Assembly: GCA_947564495.1 (NCBI GenBank)
Contig: CANOCD010000097.1
Coordinates: 1 to 5,557, forward strand
Source of the DNA: an uncultured Angelakisella sp.
Lineage (GTDB): Bacteria; Bacillota; Clostridia; Oscillospirales; Ruminococcaceae
Reading direction: 5' to 3'
Length of the DNA: 5,557 nucleotides
The notes under the pieces were generated by a model. The model was not told the origin of the DNA and did no database searches. It saw only the letters and a list, made by a program, of their open reading frames with translations. Both the position numbers and the translations under genes were made by a program. This document shows, in pieces, positions 1 through 5,389 of the stretch (position 1 is its first letter; every line of letters begins with the position of its first letter).

Positions 1-509
1 ATGGAATCGGCGGTGACGATGGGGGCGGAGGCGTCGTAGAAGCTCAGGTATCTTTCCCCGCACAGCTCCCCGATGGCATCGGAGAGGGCCTTGGAGGTCA
101 GGGGGCCGGTGGCGATCACCGCCGGCCCCTGGGGGATGCCGGTGATCTCCTCCCCTGTCACCGCCCGGATGCCGGGATGGGCCAGCACCCGCCGGGTGAC
201 GGCGGCGGAAAACCGCTCCCGGTCCACCGCCAGGGCTCCCCCGGCAGAGACCGCGGCCTCCGCCGCCCCCGCCAGCACCACCGAATTTAGCAGCCGCATC
301 TCCTCCTTTAGCAGCCCCGCCGCCGAGATGAGGCGGGTGGCCTTAAAGGAGTTGGAGCAGACCAGCTCGGCAAAGTCCGGGCTGTGGTGGGCCGGGGAGT
401 ACCGGGCCGGCTTCATCTCGTAAAGGGCCACCCGGTGCCCGGCGTTTGCCAGGGCCCAGGCCGCCTCGCAGCCCGCCAGGCCGGCCCCAACCACCGTAAC
501 GTCACTCAT
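1..509 (-). CDS. trmFO: TrmFO, methylenetetrahydrofolate-dependent tRNA (uracil-54-C5)-methyltransferase, N-terminal part
   Basis: Cytoplasmic flavoprotein that makes ribothymidine at position 54 of the tRNA T-loop, taking the carbon from methylenetetrahydrofolate and electrons from reduced FAD (established for the family, formerly called Gid). The first 169 codons are present; the window's left edge removes the rest of a protein normally about 435-450 residues long. The product starts MSDVTVVGAGLAGCEAAWAL, giving the GxGxxG dinucleotide-binding motif for FAD at residues 8-13. Further family blocks follow: PAHHSPDFAELVCSNSF around residues 39-55, where Cys51 corresponds to the flavin-interacting cysteine of the B. 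subtilis enzyme; KEEMRLLNSV; AGGALAVDRERFS; and IATGPLTS. The ATG at 509-507 overlaps the topA stop by 8 bases, and an AGGA lies 8 bases upstream inside topA, so translational coupling is likely. No frameshift is visible. The only close relative is GidA/MnmG, which lacks this CSNS block. Confidence 0.97.
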   Translation of the reverse strand, partial: MSDVTVVGAGLAGCEAAWALANAGHRVALYEMKPARYSPAHHSPDFAELVCSNSFKATRLISAAGLLKEEMRLLNSVVLAGAAEAAVSAGGALAVDRERFSAAVTRRVLAHPGIRAVTGEEITGIPQGPAVIATGPLTSKALSDAIGELCGERYLSFYDASAPIVTADS

Positions 510-2616
510 CGCCGCTTTCCTTTTTGGCGGGGGCGGCCTTTTCAAAGCCGCAGCCCTCCTTCAGGCAGTGCAGCTTTTTGATTTTGCCGTTGGTGCGGAA
601 GAGGGTGGAGCCGCACCTGGGGCAGGTTTCCTCAATGGGGGTGTCCCAGGTCATAAAGGTACACTTGGGGTAGCCGGAGCAGCCGTAGAAGGTGCGTCCG
701 GTCTTGGTCTTTTTGGCCACCACCTTGCTGCGGCAGACCGGGCAGAGGCCGGGGGTTTCCTGGACCAGCTTTTTGGTGTTGCGGCACTCGGGGAACCCGG
801 GGCAGGCCAGGAATTTGCCGAAGCGGCCGTGCTTGATGACCATTTTGCGGCCGCAGAGTTCGCAGACCACGTCGGTCTCCTCGTCAGGCACCTTCATGCG
901 GGTGCCCTCCATGTTCTTTTCCGCCTCCTTCAGGGTGGCGTCAAAGCCCTGGTAAAAGGTGGAGATCACCCCGGACCAGTTGACGGTGCCCCCCTCCACC
1001 TCGTCCAGCTTCTGCTCCATGCCGGCGGTAAAGTCCGGGTCCACAATGTCCCGGAATTGCTCCTTCATCAGCTTGGTGGTCACCTCCCCCAGGGCGGTGG
1101 GCTTGAGGGCCTTCTGCTCCCGCTCCACATAGCCCCGCTGCTGGATGGTGCTCAGGGTGGAGGCGTAGGTGCTGGGCCGGCCGATGCCGTTCTCCTCCAG
1201 GGCCTTGATGAGGGAGGCCTCGGTGAACCTCGGGGGGGGCTGGGTGAAGTGCTGGTTGGGGGCAAGCTCCGCCACATCCAGGACCTCTCCCTCCTCCAGG
1301 GGGGGCAGGCGGGTGCCGCTCTCCTCGTCCCCGTCGGTGGATTCCACGTACAGGGCTGTAAAGCCGTCGAACTTCACAGTGAAGCCCGAGGCTTTGAAGC
1401 AGTGCCGCCCGGCGGCGATGTCCACCGAGACGGTGTCCAGAAGGGCGTTGGCCATCTGGGTGGCGATGAACCGCTCCCAGACGAGCTTGTAGAGCTTATA
1501 CTGATCGGAGGTCAGGTTGCCCTTCACCTTGGCCGGGGTCAGGTCGATCATGGTGGGGCGGATGGCCTCGTGGGCGTCCTGGGCGTTCTTTTTGGTCTTG
1601 AAGGTCCGGGGCTTCGCAAGGGCGTAGCTGTCCCCGAAGGTCTGGCGGATGAACTTCTCCGCCGCCTCCAGGGCCTCGTCGGCGATCCGCAGGGAGTCGG
1701 TACGCATATAGGTGATGAGACCCACCGCCCCCAGGCCCTCCACCTCAACCCCCTCGTAGAGTTCCTGGGCCACCTTCATGGTGCGCTTGGCCTGAAAGCC
1801 CAGCCGCCGGGAGGCGTCCTGCTGGAGGGTGGAGGTGATGAAGGGGGGAGCGGGGGAACGCCGGCGGACCCCTTTCTTGATGCCGGAGACCACGAACCGG
1901 GCGGAGCGCAGCTCCTCCAGGATGGCCTTGGCCTGGTCCTCGTTTTTGATGGCGGTCTTTTTGCCGTCCGCCCCGTGATACTTGGCCGGGAAGGGCTTCC
2001 GGTCTGTCTTTTTGCCCTCCTGCTTGGCGACCATGGCGTCGATGGACCAGTATTCCTCCGGCTTAAAGGCGGTGATCTCCTCCTCCCGGTCCACCACCAT
2101 CCGGACGGCCACCGACTGGACCCGCCCGGCAGAGAGCCCCTTGCGGACCTTCCGCCACAGGAAGGGGCTGATCTTGTAGCCCACGATGCGGTCCAGCACC
2201 CGCCGGGCCTGCTGGGCGTCCACCAGCTGCATATCGATCTTGCGGGGGTGCTCGATGCCGTTCTTCACCCCGTGCTTGGTGATCTCGGTAAAGATGATGC
2301 GGTTGTCCTTGGTCACGTCCACCCCAAGAAGGTTTGCCAGGTGCCAGGAGATGGCCTCCCCTTCCCGGTCCGGGTCGGTGGCCAGAAGGACCCCGTCGCT
2401 CTTTTTGGCGGCGGCTTTCAGCTTTTTGATGAGCTCCTCCTTGCCCTTGATGTTCTCGTAGACCGGGGCGAAGTCGTGGTCCACGTCCACCCCCAGCTTG
2501 CTTTTGGGCAGGTCCCGGATGTGACCCATGGAGGCCATGACCTCGTACCCGGTCCCCAGGTACTTTTGGATCGTTGTCGCCTTGGCGGGCGACTCAACAA
2601 TGACCAGCTTTGACAT
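502..2616 (-). CDS. topA: DNA topoisomerase I (type IA, omega protein)
   Basis: Relaxes negatively supercoiled DNA by cutting and rejoining one strand through a 5'-phosphotyrosine link; Mg2+-dependent and nucleoid-associated. From the ATG at 2616 it is 704 residues, a normal length for Bacillota. The Toprim domain comes first, with IVESPAK (Glu8) and the acidic triad in TDPDRE (Asp81, Asp83, Glu85). The catalytic-core motif GLITYMRTDS supplies the active-site Tyr303, and ENGIGRPSTYA follows near residue 475. The C-terminus has three four-cysteine zinc-ribbon modules at about residues 585-611, 625-652 and 665-689, then a charged Lys/Glu tail. A GTG at 2631 would add five residues (VNEKM-like), but that GTG lies inside the AGGTGG ribosome binding site, and MSKLVIVESPAK matches the family N-terminus, so the ATG is preferred. 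It lies 98 bases after dprA and overlaps trmFO, the usual dprA-topA-trmFO order of Bacillota. Confidence 0.98.
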   Translation of the reverse strand: MSKLVIVESPAKATTIQKYLGTGYEVMASMGHIRDLPKSKLGVDVDHDFAPVYENIKGKEELIKKLKAAAKKSDGVLLATDPDREGEAISWHLANLLGVDVTKDNRIIFTEITKHGVKNGIEHPRKIDMQLVDAQQARRVLDRIVGYKISPFLWRKVRKGLSAGRVQSVAVRMVVDREEEITAFKPEEYWSIDAMVAKQEGKKTDRKPFPAKYHGADGKKTAIKNEDQAKAILEELRSARFVVSGIKKGVRRRSPAPPFITSTLQQDASRRLGFQAKRTMKVAQELYEGVEVEGLGAVGLITYMRTDSLRIADEALEAAEKFIRQTFGDSYALAKPRTFKTKKNAQDAHEAIRPTMIDLTPAKVKGNLTSDQYKLYKLVWERFIATQMANALLDTVSVDIAAGRHCFKASGFTVKFDGFTALYVESTDGDEESGTRLPPLEEGEVLDVAELAPNQHFTQPPPRFTEASLIKALEENGIGRPSTYASTLSTIQQRGYVEREQKALKPTALGEVTTKLMKEQFRDIVDPDFTAGMEQKLDEVEGGTVNWSGVISTFYQGFDATLKEAEKNMEGTRMKVPDEETDVVCELCGRKMVIKHGRFGKFLACPGFPECRNTKKLVQETPGLCPVCRSKVVAKKTKTGRTFYGCSGYPKCTFMTWDTPIEETCPRCGSTLFRTNGKIKKLHCLKEGCGFEKAAPAKKESGDE

Positions 2617-2627
2617 TTTTTCGTTTA

Positions 2628-2633
2628 CCACCT
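2628..2633 (-). promoter_or_regulatory. Ribosome binding site of topA
   Basis: AGGTGG on the minus strand, 11 bases before the ATG at 2616. It decides the start: the alternative GTG codon at 2631-2629 is part of this motif and so is unlikely to be the initiator. The spacer is A-rich and unstructured in an otherwise GC-rich region. Confidence 0.7.
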
Positions 2634-2656
2634 AATCTGTAATGAGTGACCTGTGT

Positions 2657-2705
2657 TCACAGCGTTGAAATTCCCTGTTCTCCGGGGGGCATTTCCCCGC
2701 TGTGA
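2657..2705 (-). other. Imperfect stem-loop in the dprA-topA intergenic region
   Basis: An inverted repeat spans 49 of the 98 bases between dprA and topA. In transcript sense the outer arms are TCACAGCG (2705-2698) and CGCTGTGA (2664-2657), a perfect 8-bp stem. After a GG/AA mismatch pair, GAAAT (2695-2691) pairs with ATTTC (2671-2667). After one further G/A mismatch, CCC (2689-2687) pairs with GGG (2675-2673), closing an 11-base loop. That gives 16 Watson-Crick pairs, interrupted only by G-A oppositions. It begins 9 bases after the dprA stop and ends 40 bases before the topA ATG. No U-run follows, so it is not a standard intrinsic terminator. A role in mRNA processing, 3'-end stability or topA control is possible but not shown. 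Confidence 0.6.
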
Positions 2706-2714
2706 GTACAAGTC

Positions 2715-3914
2715 CTATAAGGAAAAGCGTCTCCCCGGGTGGATCTTCACCAGGCCGAAGATCTCCAGCTGGGTGAGGTCGGAAAGCACCGCCGGCAGGG
2801 GCAGGCCGCTTTGGGAAGCGATAAAGTCGGCGGTGACCACCTCCCCGGCCCCCAGGACGGTGTACACCTTCTGCTGGGTCTCGGTGAGGAAGGCGGGCAG
2901 GGACAGCTGCTCCGGCCCCGGGCCCGGTTCGGGCCCCGGCGGAACGGTTTCCCCGGAGGGGCGCTGTCCAATAGGATGCCCCTGGGCCGATCCTTCAAAC
3001 AAATTTTTTTCTTCCGGTTCCCCGGCGGCGTCCCATTGGATGAGGAACTGGTATTCCTCCAGGATGCTCTCCACCGAGTCCACCGCTTTGGCGTTCTGGC
3101 GCAGAAGGTAGTTGGGCCCTTCCGAGGCTTTGGAGAAGATGTCCCCGGGGACGGCAAAGACCTCCCGGTTCTGGACGAAGGCGTGGCCGGCGGTGATGAG
3201 GGAGCCGCTGCGGCGGGTGCCCTCCACCACCACGATGCCGTTGCTGAGGCCGGAGATGATCCGGTTGCGGATGGGAAAGTGCCTGGGCAAAGGCTTTGCC
3301 CCCGGGGGATATTCGCTGACCACCGCCCCGCCGTGGCGGAGGATCTCCTTTTCCAGCCCGGCGTTTTCCGGGGGGTAGACCACGTCGAGGCCGCAGCCCA
3401 GGACGGCGACGGTCCTGCCCCCGGCCCGGAGGGTGGCCTCGTGGCTCACCGTGTCGATGCCCCGGGCCATGCCGCTGACGATGACCACGCCCTTCCCGGC
3501 CAGTTCCCCGGCGATGGCCCGGGCGGCCCGGCGGCCGTAGTCGGTGCAGTTCCGGGTGCCCACCATGGCGATGGCCAGGCTGTCGTCCAGGCCCTCCAGG
3601 CTCCCCTGGAGGTAGAGGACCGCCGGGAAGTTGTAGATCTCCCGGAGGCGCTGGGGATAGGCCGGGTCGTCGGGGATGAGGACCTCATACCCCAGGGCAC
3701 GGCACCGGTCCAGGATCTTCTGGGCCGACTCCTCGCTGCCCACGGTCCGAAGGCGCTCCAGCTCCCCCCGGTTGAGGCCCAGCCGGGCCATCCGGGCCGG
3801 GGGCTGGGCGAAGAAGGCCCCGGGGCTGCCGAAGTGGTCCAGGACCTTCCGGCCCCGGGTGGCGCCACAGCCAAAGACCTGCTGGAACCTGATCCAGGCA
3901 AGGCGCTCGCTCAT
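2715..3914 (-). CDS. dprA: DNA-processing protein DprA (Smf), RecA-loading ssDNA-binding protein
   Basis: Binds incoming or exposed single-stranded DNA and loads RecA; essential for transformation in competent species and widely kept in non-competent ones. From the ATG at 3914 it has 399 residues. An N-terminal helical (SAM/HhH-like) segment covers about residues 1-75, with GCGATRGRKVLDHFGSPGAF. The Rossmann-like DprA core follows at about 80-290, with VGTRNCTDYGRRAAR (118-132), SGMARGIDTVSHEATLRAGG, FPIRNRIISGLS (213-224), VVVEGTRRSGSLITAGHA and AVPGDIF. A Pro/Gly linker (about 318-336) then leads to a C-terminal winged-helix domain (about 340-395). Upstream in-frame GTG (3959) and ATG (3935) codons exist. 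The 3935 ATG overlaps the methyltransferase stop as ATGA but has only a very close AGGAG, whereas the 3914 ATG has a well-spaced purine-rich site and fits the family N-terminus. It follows the methyltransferase by 17 bases and precedes topA. Whether this organism is competent cannot be told from here. Confidence 0.96.
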   Translation of the reverse strand: MSERLAWIRFQQVFGCGATRGRKVLDHFGSPGAFFAQPPARMARLGLNRGELERLRTVGSEESAQKILDRCRALGYEVLIPDDPAYPQRLREIYNFPAVLYLQGSLEGLDDSLAIAMVGTRNCTDYGRRAARAIAGELAGKGVVIVSGMARGIDTVSHEATLRAGGRTVAVLGCGLDVVYPPENAGLEKEILRHGGAVVSEYPPGAKPLPRHFPIRNRIISGLSNGIVVVEGTRRSGSLITAGHAFVQNREVFAVPGDIFSKASEGPNYLLRQNAKAVDSVESILEEYQFLIQWDAAGEPEEKNLFEGSAQGHPIGQRPSGETVPPGPEPGPGPEQLSLPAFLTETQQKVYTVLGAGEVVTADFIASQSGLPLPAVLSDLTQLEIFGLVKIHPGRRFSL

Positions 3915-3919
3915 AGCCT

Positions 3920-3928
3920 CTCCCCCTT
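3920..3928 (-). promoter_or_regulatory. Ribosome binding site of dprA
   Basis: Minus-strand AAGGGGGAG, whose AGGGGG core stands 7 bases before the ATG at 3914. It lies in the 17-base gap after the methyltransferase stop. It favours the 3914 start over the in-frame GTG at 3959 and the ATG at 3935. Confidence 0.6.
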
Positions 3929-3931
3929 TGT

Positions 3932-4699
3932 TCATCGGCTCCTGCCGGACATCTCCCACATGAGGACGGTAGCCGCCATGGCGGCGTTGAGGGACTCGAT
4001 GGCCGGGGCCATGGGGATATACACCCCTTTCCCGGCGGCCTTGGCGGCCTCGGGGGAGACCCCGTTCCCCTCGTTGCCGATGACCACCCCCAGGCCGCCC
4101 TTGGCGGGCAGCTCCCGGGCGGAGCGGGCCCCGGGCTCCAGAAGGGCGGCGTAGACCGGGATGCCCAGCCCCTCCATCCGCCCGATGGTCCCCGGCAGGT
4201 CCTCGGCCTGGAAAAAGGGCTGGCGGAAGACACTGCCCATGGTGCTCCGCAGCGCCTTGGGGGAGAAGGGATCGGGACAGCCGGGCCCCAGGATCACGGC
4301 GTCAAGGCCGAAAGCCTCGGCCCCCCGGAGGATGGTCCCCAGGTTGCCCGGGTCCTGGAGGCGGTCCAGGAGGAGGTAGCGGCCATCCGGCCGGAAGGCC
4401 GGCTCCCGTCTTTCCGGGAGGGCGCAGAGACAGAACACCCCCTGGGGGGTCTTGGTGTCGGAGATGGCCCGGGCCACCCCCGGGGAGACAAGGGTCACCT
4501 CCCCCGCCCCGGCCAGCCAGGGGTATTGGTCCATGGCCTCCGGGGTGGCCAGGACCGACCGGACCTCCCCCGCCGAAAGGGCCTCCCGGCAGAGCCGGGC
4601 CCCCTCGGCCAGGAAAAGCCCCTCCTCCCGGCGGGCCTTGGCCCCGGACTGGAGGCGGCGGCAGAGCTTTACCGCAGGGTTATCCCGGGATGTCAGCAC
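3932..4699 (-). CDS. SpoU/TrmH-family RNA 2'-O-ribose methyltransferase (23S rRNA methyltransferase RlmB/TsnR-like)
   Basis: Predicted SAM-dependent enzyme methylating a ribose 2'-OH in rRNA or tRNA, of the SPOUT class with a trefoil-knot fold; the exact nucleotide cannot be read from sequence. From the GTG at 4699 it has 255 residues. The N-terminal part, MLTSRDNPAVKLCRRLQS followed by EEGLFLAEG, resembles the SpoU substrate-binding domain (about 5-85). The catalytic domain carries the three SpoU motifs: DRLQDPGNLGTILR (112-125, with the conserved Asn and Arg), VIGNEGNG (206-213) and PMAPAIESLNAAMAA (229-243). A TTG at 4735 would add 12 residues, but it sits in the T-run of the preceding terminator and the extra residues do not resemble the family. 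The GTG has a perfect AGGAGG 8 bases upstream. It follows rplT by 81 bases and precedes dprA by 17. Methyltransferases of this family commonly lie beside infC-rpmI-rplT in clostridia, which fits an rRNA target. Confidence 0.92.
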   Translation of the reverse strand: MLTSRDNPAVKLCRRLQSGAKARREEGLFLAEGARLCREALSAGEVRSVLATPEAMDQYPWLAGAGEVTLVSPGVARAISDTKTPQGVFCLCALPERREPAFRPDGRYLLLDRLQDPGNLGTILRGAEAFGLDAVILGPGCPDPFSPKALRSTMGSVFRQPFFQAEDLPGTIGRMEGLGIPVYAALLEPGARSARELPAKGGLGVVIGNEGNGVSPEAAKAAGKGVYIPMAPAIESLNAAMAATVLMWEMSGRSR

Positions 4700-4707
4700 T
4701 GGCGGCC

Positions 4708-4713
4708 CCTCCT
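4708..4713 (-). promoter_or_regulatory. Ribosome binding site of the SpoU methyltransferase
   Basis: Canonical AGGAGG on the minus strand, 8 bases before the GTG codon at 4699. It settles the start in favour of GTG rather than the TTG at 4735, which has no such site and overlaps the terminator. A short palindrome (4716-4728) stands immediately upstream. Confidence 0.88.
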
Positions 4714-4715
4714 TT

Positions 4716-4728
4716 CTCCCGGCGGGAG
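4716..4728 (-). repeat. 13-base palindrome just upstream of the methyltransferase ribosome binding site
   Basis: Minus-strand CTCCCG-C-CGGGAG, a perfect DNA palindrome around one central base; as RNA it gives five G/C-rich pairs with a 3-base loop. It sits between the rplT terminator and the AGGAGG. Its CTCCC arm could also pair with part of the ribosome binding site. Function unknown; in a GC-rich genome a palindrome of this size may be chance. Confidence 0.45.
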
Positions 4729-4733
4729 TTTGC

Positions 4734-4769
4734 AAGAAAACACGCCCGCATCACAGCCGACACGGGCGT
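4734..4769 (-). terminator. Rho-independent terminator after rplT
   Basis: In transcript sense, ACGCCCG (4769-4763) pairs perfectly with CGGGCGT (4748-4742). The stem can extend inward by five more pairs, including G-U wobbles, to a GCTG tetraloop. One base after the stem comes TTTTCTT (4740-4734). It begins 11 bases after the rplT stop and closes the infC-rpmI-rplT unit. The U-run is short and interrupted by a C, so some read-through into the methyltransferase gene is plausible. Confidence 0.85.
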
Positions 4770-4780
4770 TGAAAACCGGT

Positions 4781-5110
4781 TTACAGGGCGGCCTTGGCCT
4801 TCTCCACCAGGGCGGTGAAGGCAGGGGCGTCGTTGATGGCGAGCTCGGAGAGCATCTTGCGGTTGAGGGCGATGCCGGACTTCTTCAGGCCGTTCATCAG
4901 CTGGGAGTAGTTGATGCCGTTCATCTTGGCGGCGGCGGAGATACGGGTGATCCACAGGCGGCGGAAATCCCGCTTTTTCTGCTTGCGGCCGGCAAAGGCG
5001 TAGTTGCCGGATTTCTTCACCGCCTGCTTGGCCATCTTAAAATGGGTGCTCTTGGAGCCAAAATATCCCTTGGCCAGCTTTAAGACCTTTTTCCTTCTTT
5101 TACGGGTCAT
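4781..5110 (-). CDS. rplT: 50S ribosomal protein L20 (bL20), apparently short at the N-terminus
   Basis: Early-assembly protein that binds 23S rRNA and is required for building the large subunit; in several bacteria it also represses its own operon. The product has 109 residues against a usual 117-119. The body is fully typical: [14 protein letters not shown] near the start, then [59 protein letters not shown] and the family ending [10 protein letters not shown]. The missing part is the first eight residues: homologues start with an MARVK-type segment, and Met1 here aligns at about residue 9. Upstream in frame there is a TAA 21 bases before the ATG, with no ATG, GTG or TTG between, so the frame cannot be extended. 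A weak GGAG lies 10 bases upstream. The gene follows rpmI by 53 bases and ends just before a terminator. The deletion could be real or an assembly error. Confidence 0.95.
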   Translation of the reverse strand: MTRKRRKKVLKLAKGYFGSKSTHFKMAKQAVKKSGNYAFAGRKQKKRDFRRLWITRISAAAKMNGINYSQLMNGLKKSGIALNRKMLSELAINDAPAFTALVEKAKAAL

Positions 5111-5120
5111 TGTTCTATGT

Positions 5121-5124
5121 CTCC
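5121..5124 (-). promoter_or_regulatory. Weak ribosome binding site of rplT
   Basis: Minus-strand GGAG, 10 bases before the rplT ATG at 5110. It is weaker and further away than the AGGAGG sites of rpmI and the methyltransferase. It overlaps the ATG of a three-codon reading frame (ATG-GAG-ACA-TAG, 5126-5115) that ends 4 bases before rplT. It is the only candidate site supporting the short rplT start. Confidence 0.45.
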
Positions 5125-5163
5125 ATACTTATCGCGTCGTTGTGGGAAAAGCTGCCGGGCTGA

Positions 5164-5367
5164 TCAGTTGTAGGGCATCAGCAGCTTGAGGGCGGCCAGA
5201 TTGGTCTTGTCGGCGTAGGTCGCCTGGCGGAGGCCCCTCTTGCGCTTGGGGGTCTTGCCGTGACCGTTGGCCAGGTGGCTCTTGTAGGCTTTGGCCCGCT
5301 TGACCTTGCCGGTCTTGGTGAGCTTGAAGCGTTTCTTCGCGCCGGAATGAGTTTTCAGCTTAGGCAT
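5164..5367 (-). CDS. rpmI: 50S ribosomal protein L35 (bL35)
   Basis: Small basic protein of the large ribosomal subunit. It has 67 residues, against a usual 64-66, and opens with the family signature [20 protein letters not shown]. The Lys/Arg-rich stretch [11 protein letters not shown] is in the middle and it ends LKLLMPYN. The ATG at 5367 has a perfect AGGAGG at 5381-5376, 8 bases upstream. The gene lies 22 bases after infC and 53 bases before rplT, the standard infC-rpmI-rplT order. Translational coupling to infC is likely from the spacing. Confidence 0.98.
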   Translation of the reverse strand: MPKLKTHSGAKKRFKLTKTGKVKRAKAYKSHLANGHGKTPKRKRGLRQATYADKTNLAALKLLMPYN

Positions 5368-5389
5368 TTTCGTTTCCTCCTAGTTGGGT

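Noticed and set aside
73..423. Plus-strand frame opposite trmFO
   Set aside because: Its Ala/Ser/Arg-rich product has no motif, and the opposite strand carries a clear TrmFO sequence with all conserved blocks.
568..2613. Open frame of 681 codons on the plus strand, antisense to topA
   Set aside because: It mirrors topA across nearly its whole length. Its product is a low-complexity Gly/Leu/His/Asp-rich string with no recognisable domain. Long antisense frames are expected opposite GC-rich genes with biased third positions, and topA is unmistakable.
2920..2936. Strong GC hairpin (GGGCCCG / CGGGCCC, 3-base loop) inside dprA
   Set aside because: It falls in the codons for the Pro/Gly linker (GPEPGPGPE), where a GC-rich code for repeats of Pro and Gly produces palindromes by itself. 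There is no U-run, and it is about 70 bases from the A7 run, too far to act as a frameshift stimulator.
2739..4154. Open frame of 471 codons on the plus strand, antisense to dprA and the end of the methyltransferase gene
   Set aside because: Same composition artefact: Gly/Ala/Pro/Asp-rich, no domain, and it covers two well-identified minus-strand genes.
4773..4782. Perfect 10-base palindrome AAACCGGTTT at the rplT stop codon
   Set aside because: Short, with no loop to form an RNA hairpin and no nearby promoter, so chance is the simplest explanation.
4526..5083. Plus-strand frame opposite the methyltransferase start, terminator and rplT
   Set aside because: It crosses a terminator and two real genes, has no recognisable domain, and its composition is that of a shadow frame.
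5115..5126. Three-codon reading frame ATG-GAG-ACA-TAG just before rplT
   Set aside because: Too short to call as a gene or leader peptide, and its ATG overlaps the weak rplT ribosome binding site. It is noted only in relation to the short L20 start.
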